A DNA stretch of 25,043 nucleotides from Zelonia costaricensis (taxonomy: Eukaryota > Euglenozoa > Kinetoplastea > Trypanosomatida > Trypanosomatidae): contig JASAOO010003146.1 of assembly GCA_030849075.1 (NCBI GenBank), positions 1 through 25,043 of the forward strand, read 5' to 3'. Position 1 is the stretch's first letter; every line of letters starts with the position of its first letter. The notes under the pieces are model-generated. The model worked only from the letters and a program-made list of their open reading frames with translations. It was not told where the DNA came from and did no database searches. Shown piece after piece: positions 8,143-15,994 of the stretch. A program made the translations under genes and the position numbers.

Positions 8143-9462
8143 ACAAACACAGAAGGGTCGCTTAACGTCACCCTCGACGGCTGCGACGGACACGAAACGG
8201 GAATTACGGCACCCTCAGCCGAGTCGTCGTGAGGGGGCAACTCGACGAGACCAAGTCGCTATACAGAGAGATGTGCAGTGGGACCGCAGCAACCGAGGGG
8301 TGGAGGGGGGAGAGAGGACAAGAAACCTCGAATGGCACGGGGTTTTTCTTCCCTTCTGGGGGGAATACACATGTAAAGCAGGTGAATATAGAAATACGTA
8401 GAGTCAAACACACACACACAGATACACACACAGAGATACACAGACGAAATGAGCGGAGATATAAAAAAGAATGTACAAGTGGGGCACCGGGAGTGGAGTG
8501 GCAAGCACCACACTCACCCAAACACAGACGCACGCGATGCCGGGGGAACCCGCAGCCCGTGGTATAGACCTCAGTTGACCGGAGGGGGGGGGGTGACGCG
8601 TGCGTGCCCACGAGTGCCGCCACAGATCGCGCGCACGCGTGTTCCAGGTGTAGGGTCGCTCACGGTGTGCGCTCGGGACAAGTGCAGGCAGACGCGTCTG
8701 CGCAATAGCGGCAAACGTGGAGGATGCAAGCTGCGTCGTCTACTTGGCTGCTTCGTTTCCGCAGAGCGTTGCGTCTTCGCTGCTTCCCTTTCGTGATGTG
8801 TGATGAGTCGTTCTGCTGTTTTCGAGTTGCGGGGTGGTGAGCGCCATGCAGGTGGGACCTGACGTTCGGCATGCGTGTGTCACACGCACACGTGCAGGAG
8901 TGGGACCGCAGGAACGCAAAGGGGGGGGAGGCATCGATGCGGGAGTGGCAGAGGTGCGCATTGCAGAATTCGCGTAGAAAATGAAGTGCATGTTGCCCGT
9001 TCCCTGCGCCGCGGCTACCGAGACGAGTTTGTCCTTTGTCTTCTGGGCGCCGCTCTCTCTCTGTGTATGTGTGTGTGTGTCAGCTCAATCGTCTTTCTCG
9101 CCCTCATCCTGCGACAGGGGGGCAGCCTCGCACACCGTGGTGGGGTGCCGTTGGTGTTGGTGGAGGCTTTTCTTCTGCTTCTTGCAATACTAGCGACGTC
9201 AAAGGGTGGGGTGGGGGTGAAGAGGCGGCACGGCGGACGCGACCCAGACACCACGTCGGCATCGTCTTCCCTCATTCCTTTCCTCAGACACACACACACA
9301 CACAACACCGCCGCGTGTCACCCGCAGGTCCGCGCATTTTCGGCTGTGCGCTTCTTCTCCACCTCTTCTTCCTTCTTCTCCAGCTAGACCGTCTGCCAGT
9401 GTGTGACGACCCCGCAGCGGGTGCTCACGAAGCCACGGGTCGGCACCGCCGGTGCTGCCCCC

Positions 9463-11580
9463 TCACGCAGTGCCCGCCGCGCGGCCGAGCACCTGCAGCA
9501 TCGTCGCCAGCGCCGCGTCCGCCATCGTCACGGCCTTCGCCGCAGCCGCCTCCTGCACGAGGTCCATGACGCTGCCCTCCACGCTGAAGCCGCCCTGGGC
9601 CTGCAGACTGGCCACCAACTGCGCCTGCACCGCCTCGACCCGCGCCTGCCGCGCAATGGCCTCATTGTACTGCAGCCGGCGCTGCTGCTGAAGCTTCTCC
9701 AACGCCGCCTCGCGGTTGCTGAGCGCGCTGCGTGAGTCCTGCGCCTCCGCCGTGAAGGCGGCGACCCCGTCAATGTGGAGCCGCGCGTACACCTGCGTCT
9801 CTGTCACGTTCGTGGCCTGCCCGCCAGGCCCGCTCGCACGCGCCGTCTCGTACTCGACGCGACTGCGCTGCGCGTTGCTCACGAGTGCGGGAGAGACGTA
9901 TGGCTGCGCGTTGGTGATGGTGAAGGGCAGCGCGGAAGCTGACGTGCCTGGAGTCGTCGGTGATGCACCGCCCGCGGCGCCGGCGGTGGCCAGACGCAGC
10001 GCAACGGCGTAGCCGAACGGCCCAGGCGACGCCGTGCACGGCGGTGCATCGGGTGCCGCCGTCACGTGGGCCCGTCCACCGCTGGCCCCATCCACAAACT
10101 CCACCTGGAAGCCCGCGTCAGCCAGGCAGGCCCGCAGCGCGGCACTGTCACCCGTAAAGGTCACGACCGCGTCGTAGTTGGCGAACGGCACACACATCAG
10201 CACGTAGCGACGCACGACCGCAAGGAATGCGACGGCGGCTGCGCCGCGCTCCTGCGCAGCCGCCATCCACGCCGCCTGCTGCCGCTCCAGGTACGCACGC
10301 TGCAGCTCCGCGAAGGCCGCATCCGCCGCCTCCTGGCTCGCCTCTGCGACGACGGCGGCCAGCGCGCTCGCGGCGCTGTGTGGTGAGACGCTCGTGGCGC
10401 CTGATGACGCCGCCGCACTGCTGTTGCTGCCGCCCACACCGGCTGCGCCGCCCCCATGACCGTTGCTGCCGGCGGCAGCATCGTCACCCCGGTGTCCGGC
10501 GCTGAGCCGACTCACGTTGCTGCACGCGAGCGAGAACTGCAGCAGCGGGTCGCGGCGGCGCATGCGGTCCACCTTCCGCTGCAGCGAGCGCAGGGCGTCA
10601 TCGCGGTCGTGCAGCTGTTGCTGCAGCGCGGCGTACGTGGCCGTGCCTGGCGCGGCGCTGGACTGCGCCGCCGCCCGGAGCTGCTCCACCTCCGCCTTGA
10701 GCTGGCGGTTCGCCTGTGTCAACTGCTTCACCGCCTTGCTGCTCTCTCGCAGCTCCATGTTCTCGGACGTGAGCAGCATCACCTCTTGCTCCGCCTTTGT
10801 GAGCCGACCACGCAGACTGGCCTCGCGCGATGTCAGCTCGACGTGCTCGCGCTGCAGGGCGTCCAGGGCGGCCTGGGCGGTGGTGCACTTGTCCCGGTAT
10901 TCATTCTTGCGGCTGCGCATCGTGCGCAGCTCTTGAAAGAGCGCCTCGATCTCGGGGCCAAGGTTCACCTTCTTTAACTCGTCCAACGAGGGCCCACCGC
11001 TCGTGCCGTTGCCCGTGCTACCGGGGCGCTGCGAATTCATGGCGCCGCTGAAGAGGTCGCGACGCGGCGAGGAGGGCTGCGGCGCTGATGTGCCCGTGGC
11101 GCCAGACGGGGCAGCGGGTGAAGCCGCGCTGCCGGGACTGGACTTCGGTTGCATCTTCATGAGCTGCTCCAGCATGGCAGTGTTCGTTTGGGTCAGCTTT
11201 CCGAAGCCAGGGATCTTGCTCATCATCTTCTGCATCTCCATTGCCTGCTTCATGAGCTGCTCCTGCCGCTCCTTGGGCTGGCTCTGGAAGAGCTGCTGCA
11301 TTGTTTGCAGCTTCTGCAGGTCGAACCCGGGCGGCATCCCGGGTGGCGGCACGCCGGACTTGGCGCCGTCGGCTGCGGCCGCGGTGCCGCGGCTGCTCGC
11401 ATCAGACGCACCTGCCGCCGCACCAGACCCGCTCCCCCACTGCTTGCCCAAGTTGCCGAAGAACGAGCGGCGTGCGGTGGTCACCGCCGTGGTGGTCGTG
11501 AGGCTGGGGGTGGCGGGGCTTGCGGTGGCCGACAGCAGGCAGAGCTGCAGCTGCGGCGCAGACGTGTTGCGGCGAAGCAT
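9463..11580 (-). CDS. RF-1/GGQ-domain protein, probable mitochondrial peptidyl-tRNA hydrolase or release factor
   Basis: Encodes 705 aa. The C-terminal part carries the class I release-factor catalytic motif: Ala-Ser-Gly-Pro-Gly-Gly-Gln, with GGQ at residues 586-588, followed by Ala-Thr-Asn. About 30 residues later a Gln-Asp-x-Arg-Ser-x3-Asn block matches the conserved end of the RF-1 domain. GGQ factors hydrolyse peptidyl-tRNA on the ribosome. No codon-recognition domain is evident, as in ICT1- and MTRFR-type rescue factors. The N-terminus (residues 1-50, basic, Ser/Thr-rich, Arg-Arg-Ser-Phe-Phe) looks like a mitochondrial targeting sequence. A Met/Gln-rich segment spans about 80-130 and includes Ile-Pro-Gly-Phe-Gly. 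Coiled coil runs from about 198 to 350, then an Ala/Ser/Gly linker and an unassigned domain at about 440-530. The start is the first ATG after the acceptor at 11595. The frame is open to 11844 but without an ATG. Confidence 0.85.
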   Translation of the reverse strand: MLRRNTSAPQLQLCLLSATASPATPSLTTTTAVTTARRSFFGNLGKQWGSGSGAAAGASDASSRGTAAAADGAKSGVPPPGMPPGFDLQKLQTMQQLFQSQPKERQEQLMKQAMEMQKMMSKIPGFGKLTQTNTAMLEQLMKMQPKSSPGSAASPAAPSGATGTSAPQPSSPRRDLFSGAMNSQRPGSTGNGTSGGPSLDELKKVNLGPEIEALFQELRTMRSRKNEYRDKCTTAQAALDALQREHVELTSREASLRGRLTKAEQEVMLLTSENMELRESSKAVKQLTQANRQLKAEVEQLRAAAQSSAAPGTATYAALQQQLHDRDDALRSLQRKVDRMRRRDPLLQFSLACSNVSRLSAGHRGDDAAAGSNGHGGGAAGVGGSNSSAAASSGATSVSPHSAASALAAVVAEASQEAADAAFAELQRAYLERQQAAWMAAAQERGAAAVAFLAVVRRYVLMCVPFANYDAVVTFTGDSAALRACLADAGFQVEFVDGASGGRAHVTAAPDAPPCTASPGPFGYAVALRLATAGAAGGASPTTPGTSASALPFTITNAQPYVSPALVSNAQRSRVEYETARASGPGGQATNVTETQVYARLHIDGVAAFTAEAQDSRSALSNREAALEKLQQQRRLQYNEAIARQARVEAVQAQLVASLQAQGGFSVEGSVMDLVQEAAAAKAVTMADAALATMLQVLGRAAGTA

Positions 11581-11594
11581 GGGTCGTTGAAGGG

Positions 11595-11645
11595 CTGGGT
11601 TTGGGTTTGAGTGGGAGTGGGAGGGGGACGGAGCGAGTGTGTGGG
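11595..11645 (-). promoter_or_regulatory. Proximal trans-splice acceptor of the RF-1 gene
   Basis: On the minus strand a C-rich pyrimidine tract with ACTC and AAACCC units ends in CCCAG, AG at 11596-11595. This leaves a 14-nt leader before ATG 11580-11578 and supports the chosen start. Confidence 0.45.
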
Positions 11646-12310
11646 AGTGTGATGGGCGGCGACACGCACACGAGGATACGCTAGTACGGCTACTGACAAC
11701 AATCGTAGAGACAGCGATGATGTGAAGAGGTGCACACGGACGCACACCGGACTGGAGAACGAGCGTTTCGAGTAAGATCAGCAGCAGCGGCAGCAGCAGC
11801 CGTACCGAGGACAGCGTCAGACTTACTCCGCACCTGTCCACCACGCTACCTCCCGAGACAATAACAAGAAACGAAGTGATGATGTGACCAAAGTCCTCGT
11901 CGGAAGAGGCGTTTTGGTTAGTATCTGTGAAGACGGCCCTGGTGGCAACACTGCAGTGGCAATCACCAAGGACGGGGGGGGGGGGTAGCTAGCACACAGC
12001 CAACAATCCCGTCGCGTGCCACGGGTGTGTGCGTCTGTGTGGGGTGATGTGCAAAGCGGCACTGTGGAGGTGCGGTAGGTCGCGTGACGCGGTGAGGAAC
12101 TGCGCAAGACAGGGAGGGAGTGAGACGCAGACGCAGACCGTGCAGGCTGAGTCGGGCAAACGCCGCAGTGACGGCTACGACGAACCACCTCGTTGGCTGC
12201 CTGCTCGATCGTCGTCGAATATGTGTGACACGTGCGTGGGATGTAGAGGAGGATGAAGGGGGGAGAGGTGCGGCTGTGACTGCAGCTGAGCGGTGCAGCA
12301 GTTTTTCCTG

Positions 12311-12393
12311 CTGATGTTTCAAGTGAAGGAAAGAAAAGGGCACGTTGTGAAGGGCAAGGAAGGAGGTGGGAGGGGCGGGCGGGGGGGGGTCTT
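12311..12393 (-). promoter_or_regulatory. Candidate distal trans-splice acceptor of the RF-1 gene
   Basis: A strong sense-strand pyrimidine tract (complement of about 12321-12393, with runs of C and TTTTCTTTCC) is followed by ATCAG with AG at 12312-12311. It would give a leader of about 730 nt that contains no AUG before the RF-1 start. The sense-strand ATG-free zone ends at 12404, immediately beyond this tract. Confidence 0.4.
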
Positions 12394-12767
12394 GGTGGTA
12401 AGGACATCGGGGCACATCGAGCAGCTCTGCGCTCTTCACCAAGGACGCATACACACTCGGAACCGTCTTCCACGAACTCGCTGAGAACTGGCAGGTTCGC
12501 GTCGCCGCGGCCGCGCACGCCGACGCGACGTCTCACACCTCGCACAACCGCTGTTTGCCCTCTTCAGCGTTTCTCTTCCTTTTTCTCTTCGTACGCGGTG
12601 CTCTGTGATTACGTGGGCAGCGGCACACCGCGCTGACGGCTGAGGCGGGGGGGGGGGCGTAGAGTGCGCGTTGCGGAGAAGTGTATGGGTTGTCCACACC
12701 AGCTCTGACTCTGAAACACATACACACACACGTATTCACGTGTACCACCGCAGCGGCAGCGACCGTG

Positions 12768-13862
12768 CTACATCGATGGCGGCGATGGACGACGCGGTGA
12801 CGCAACATCTACAGTCGCACCCAGGTCTGGCACGAGCCCCCACTCCCGCTTGGCGTCCATCAGGCTCTTCGGGTACGCGGCAGGGTCGTCGCGCCGCTCC
12901 ATCCACGCGGCCAGTCCCTGCGCCTCGCTACCCATGTACCGCGGGTCAAGCCCCACGTCGTCACCCTCCATGCACCACACCGCCTCCGCCATGAGCCGCC
13001 AGCAGTTGGTCTGATTCGTCAAGAAGGACTGCATTGTGTACACCGTCGTCAGCAGCAAGTCACCTGCCTCGAAGGCGGACGACACGAAGGGGTTCACGTC
13101 GACGATGATCGAGGCGCCGGTGACCTCGTCCGTGCCTGGCAGCTTCCCCAGCGGCGACAGCTCAGCCGGATTCTCGGTGTAGCAGCCGTCCCCGCGAATC
13201 GCGCCGCTCTCGACCTCCCATTGCCCGTACGTCGTACGCAGCGGCGCGTACGTGTCGTGGCTGTTGCTGCTGCGCACCAGCACCGGCGTCCCCATGTGCA
13301 GCGGCGTGTCGTGCAGCGGGACGAGCGCGACGAGGGCCAGCTTCGTGCCGCGGTTGTGGAACACGCTGGGCGTGCGGAAGCCGAAGGACTCCCCAGGGGC
13401 GCCGAGGTGCAGCGTTTGCAGTGTTGTCACGTTGACTGCCCCGCCAAACACCTGCCGCACCGCCGCCATCACGCTGGTGCCGCTGACGGCGCTTCGAATC
13501 GTGTCGGTGTAGCGGATGCTCGGCGGCGGCAGCTCCCCGCTCTGCTCGCACGTGGACGGGAAGGGGACGCCCATGGCGAAGCCGTTGCGCTCCGCCTGCC
13601 GCGCGCGGTCCGCCTCGAGCGTCCAGCCGCACTCCCGCATCTGGTTTGCCAGATCATCGAGCCCGGCATTCACGACCTCGCGTGGGACGGTGTTCTTGAA
13701 GTAGAGATAGCCATCCTGATCAAGCCGGTAGCGCAGCTTGGGCGGGTCGTAGAAGATGTCGTTGGAGGGGAGCAGCGGGAGCAGCTCCGTGCCGAGTGCG
13801 AGCCGGCCCGTGCCCACCGGGTAAGACAGCTTGCCGTGCAGCAGCACACGAGCGCAACGCAT
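12768..13862 (-). CDS. PhyH (phytanoyl-CoA dioxygenase)-like protein, possibly catalytically degenerate
   Basis: Encodes 364 aa from ATG 13860-13862 to TAG 12768-12770. Family members are Fe(II)/2-oxoglutarate oxygenases that hydroxylate branched acyl-CoAs and other substrates. Visible signs are an N-terminal block at residues 48-70 (Asp-Gln-Asp-Gly-Tyr-Leu-Tyr-Phe followed by a helix), a Gly-Thr-Pro-Val-Leu-Val stretch ending in Ser-His202 that fits the Gly-Cys-Leu-x-Val...Gly-x-His strand, an Ala-Gly-Asp-Leu-Leu-Leu at 266-271, and Asn283...Arg289, the usual 2-oxoglutarate anchor. The His-x-Asp pair expected near residue 160 is not seen (Phe-Gly-Phe-Arg there), and the distal iron His expected near 277-278 is Met-Gln. 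The length is close to the family norm. It may therefore be a pseudoenzyme or a distant relative. The assignment is moderately sure; the substrate is unknown. Confidence 0.75.
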   Translation of the reverse strand: MRCARVLLHGKLSYPVGTGRLALGTELLPLLPSNDIFYDPPKLRYRLDQDGYLYFKNTVPREVVNAGLDDLANQMRECGWTLEADRARQAERNGFAMGVPFPSTCEQSGELPPPSIRYTDTIRSAVSGTSVMAAVRQVFGGAVNVTTLQTLHLGAPGESFGFRTPSVFHNRGTKLALVALVPLHDTPLHMGTPVLVRSSNSHDTYAPLRTTYGQWEVESGAIRGDGCYTENPAELSPLGKLPGTDEVTGASIIVDVNPFVSSAFEAGDLLLTTVYTMQSFLTNQTNCWRLMAEAVWCMEGDDVGLDPRYMGSEAQGLAAWMERRDDPAAYPKSLMDAKREWGLVPDLGATVDVASPRRPSPPSM

Positions 13863-14582
13863 GACGTTGTGAGGATGGGAATGGGGGGGGGACCCACTCG
13901 GAAGCGGGGCTGTGGCGCACAGCCGAGGTGTCACGAGCGTACGACGAAAAAGAAAAAGGAGGCACTGGGAGGCGGGTTGGGTGGGCGCGGGGAAGGAGGG
14001 AGGGGGGGGGACACAGCGGCAGCCCTGCAAGCCGCAAACGAGGGGGTGGAGGCGGAAGACACACACACACACACGCGCAGGCAGAGACGCAAAAGCATCG
14101 TGGTGGTGGTGGTGGTGACAGTGGGGAGAGGGAGGGGATGGAGCGACAAGGGTTAAGAAGGAGGGGCAGGCGTGAAGCGGCGTGGGGCTCGAGAGAGGGC
14201 GGCAGCGTACCATCGAAGCACGCGGCTCGTTCTCGCCGATGTGTCATGACCCATCCACTTTCTTCTCTGCCGGCGCTCCAGTGGAGTTGCCAGAGCCCAG
14301 CGTGGCCTGTGCAAGACCACCCACGCGGGTCGATCCCCTGCGCACCCGCCCGACGCATCCTTCTTGCTCATCACGGGGAGGCCGCCGTTGCAGCAGTGCG
14401 AACACGAAGCGTGTCTTGAAGTGCGTCATCGCTTTCTGCTTCTTTTCTCCTGCACCGCGTAGATCCGTGCGTGCAGCCACAAGCACAGACACACACACAC
14501 ACACAAACACACACACCAAGACGCACAACCACAGCTCTTCCACTGTTCTTCGCCGGCTGTGCAGCAGGTTCGTCCGCTGCGG
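13863..14582. other. Short intergenic region between the 134-aa gene and the PhyH-like gene
   Basis: About 720 nt with no gene. It contains G9 runs near 13883 and 14003, a short CA repeat at about 14060-14074, a GGT repeat at 14100-14116 and a CA-rich stretch at about 14490-14518. The first sense-strand ATG upstream of the PhyH-like start is at 14096-14098, leaving 233 nt free of ATG. Confidence 0.6.
13910..13962 (-). promoter_or_regulatory. Predicted trans-splice acceptor of the PhyH-like gene
   Basis: On the minus strand TTTTTCTTTTTC (complement within 13946-13962) is followed about 35 nt later by GCCACAG with AG at 13911-13910. The leader would be 47 nt to ATG 13862. There are other AGs closer to the start, so exact use is uncertain. 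Confidence 0.45.
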
Positions 14583-14987
14583 CTACGTGCAGTCGACAAT
14601 CGACACGAAGGTGCCGCCGTAGAGCTGGCGGAAGTTCTGCTCCCCGCCGGTGCGGATGCCGCAGAGGTCGGAGCGCAAGAGGATGCTGATGTCGCGGTCC
14701 TCATCCCTCAGCACCAGCTGGGTGCCCTCCCGGAGCTCCTCCACAAACGTGTTCAGCAGCTGGCGCGACTTGTCGTACTCGCTCCAGAGGCGCCGTGTCG
14801 CGCCGCTGCTCACTGCGCCGGCCTCAGCGCCCATGCAGTTGTTGCACTGGAAGGTGCCCTGCTCATGCCTCCACGCCATCATCGTGCCGGGGCTCCGCGT
14901 CAGGCAGTTCTTCGCCTGCGTGGGCTGACTCGCGAAGGCGAGGAGGCACAGCACCAGCGCCGCCCCAAAGAGTGCGAGACGTCCCAT
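14583..14987 (-). CDS. Small secreted or ER-lumenal Cys-containing protein of unknown function
   Basis: Encodes 134 aa from ATG 14985-14987 to TAG 14583-14585. Residues 1-25 form a clear signal peptide: Arg3, a Leu/Ala/Val hydrophobic core, then Ser-Gln-Pro-Thr-Gln-Ala with probable cleavage before Lys26. The mature part is about 109 aa and holds five cysteines (28, 48, 51, 109, 133). Cys48 and Cys51 form a Cys-Asn-Asn-Cys pair. A charged helical stretch (about 68-105) lies between, and the last Cys is one residue from the end. There is no second membrane segment and no ER-retention signal is evident. The family was not recognised. The CxxC could form a disulfide or bind metal; it lacks a thioredoxin-like context. 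The reading frame is open further upstream to 15188 but through a Cys/Val repeat, and the predicted acceptor lies between. Confidence 0.78.
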   Translation of the reverse strand: MGRLALFGAALVLCLLAFASQPTQAKNCLTRSPGTMMAWRHEQGTFQCNNCMGAEAGAVSSGATRRLWSEYDKSRQLLNTFVEELREGTQLVLRDEDRDISILLRSDLCGIRTGGEQNFRQLYGGTFVSIVDCT

Positions 14988-15994
14988 ATGCTCCTCCAGC
15001 GTGACGTGAAAATCTCCGCTGTGATGGAAGACGGCGGCGCGTCCTGTGACGGAAAACAAAAGATGGAAAGCGGTGGATAGCACTGATAAGAACACACACA
15101 CGCACACACGCCAATGCAGCCACACACACACGAGCACGTCACAAGATGGAGTCACGAAGGATGTTTGAGGGTGGTGGACACAAGGCAAGGGTGCATGGCT
15201 GGGTTGAAGTGTGTGGGGACGAGGAGACGGTACTCGACGCGGACCGGCGCCACGCGGCCTGCACTTTGCGTCGGGGGGGGGGGGCTTCTTGTGAGGGGCC
15301 TCTCGTCATTCCTTTTCGCGACGTGAGCACCGCTCCAGCCCCACCTCCAAGGGGGGGGAGGCGCCTCGGCCGCACGTGTTGCCGCTAGCAAACCGCATCG
15401 AGAACGCAGAGCCCCGCATGCCGTCGAGCGAGGTCCGCAACCCCAATCCACCGGCGCGGTTCCGCTTCCGCCCCCTGACGTGTGCCTTTGCGGGCCCCGT
15501 TTTCGCATCCCTTCTTCTTGTCTTTCCGATGTACGCGGTGCATCTAAGCACATCGTGGCTTCCAGGAGGGGGTGGGGTGGGGAGGGGGGGGAGGAGCGGT
15601 GTGCTGTTTCACACAAGTGTCTGGGTCCACGCCCGGACCGCCCCTTCGCCACTGCGCCCTCTCCACCACCCCCTCCCCCGCCTTCACCACACCATCCACA
15701 CGAGGAGGAGGAGGAAGGAGGGGGAGAGCACCACATACACACACCCACACACAATCCACAAACCCTCACCACATCGACAAACGTCTATGGAAGTGCGCCA
15801 TGTGCACACGCCACAATAGCTGCGCAACAGTAAAAAGAAAACGCGAGGCACGCACGCCGCACACAAGCGGTGACAACGCTGTGTGCGGAGTGCGTGCACT
15901 TTGCACTTCCCCGCTCTTCCCCCTCCCCCCCTCAGCAGAGGAGAAAGGGAAGGTGGGGAGGGGGAGGGGAGGGGCAGGCAAACACAAGACCCAC
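14988..15994. other. Intergenic region: leader of the 134-aa gene and 3' UTR of SMC4
   Basis: About 1 kb with no gene called. CA repeats lie at about 15088-15110 and 15735-15755, a G12 run near 15273-15284 and G-rich blocks near 15352 and 15580-15592. Between about 15365 and 15530 the sequence is free of simple repeats, unlike its surroundings, but neither strand gives a recognisable protein. Sense-strand ATGs occur at ordinary frequency from 15194 to 15994, in contrast to the leader zones. Confidence 0.55.
15044..15073 (-). promoter_or_regulatory. Predicted trans-splice acceptor of the 134-aa gene
   Basis: On the minus strand CTTTCCATCTTTTGTTTTCC is followed by GTCACAG with AG at 15045-15044, a close match to a typical acceptor. 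The leader would be 56 nt to ATG 14987, which fits the start that opens with the signal peptide. Confidence 0.6.

Larger units (their letters stand above)
7889..9462. other. Intergenic region: leader zone of the 221-aa gene and 3' UTR of the RF-1 gene
   Basis: About 1.57 kb with no supportable gene. From 7889 to 8844 there is a single sense-strand ATG. CA repeats lie at about 8408-8440 and 9290-9303, a GT run at 9063-9080 and a G10 run at 8584-8593. A 17-nt perfect inverted repeat with a one-base centre lies at 8872-8888. A + strand pyrimidine tract ending in CCAG lies at 9349-9384, 80 nt past the RF-1 stop. The Cys-rich minus frame 7885-8193 has no ATG and is not called. Confidence 0.6.
11581..12767. 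other. Intergenic region: leader zone of the RF-1 gene and 3' UTR of the PhyH-like gene
   Basis: About 1.19 kb without a gene. Positions 11581-12404 hold no ATG on the sense strand and ten on the opposite strand. G-runs lie at 11974-11985, about 12381-12389 and about 12647-12657, and a CA repeat near 12717-12732. An AGC-rich patch lies at about 11779-11800. A minus frame at 11823-12545 exists but begins with a non-ATG codon and has repeat-like composition. Confidence 0.6.

Noticed and set aside
7885..8193. Cys-rich minus-strand frame of 102 codons upstream of the 221-aa gene
   Set aside because: It looks less repetitive than its surroundings, but it has no ATG (starts at GTG), runs through the next gene's pyrimidine tract and overlaps its start. 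More likely leader sequence.
11581..11844. N-terminal extension of the RF-1 protein with a hydrophobic stretch resembling a signal anchor
   Set aside because: The extension has no ATG, and an acceptor AG lies inside it at 11596-11595, so the ATG at 11580 is the likely start.
15365..15530. Possible SIDER-type retroposon remnant
   Set aside because: I could not identify a signature sequence, an A-rich tail or target duplications by eye, so no mobile element is annotated.
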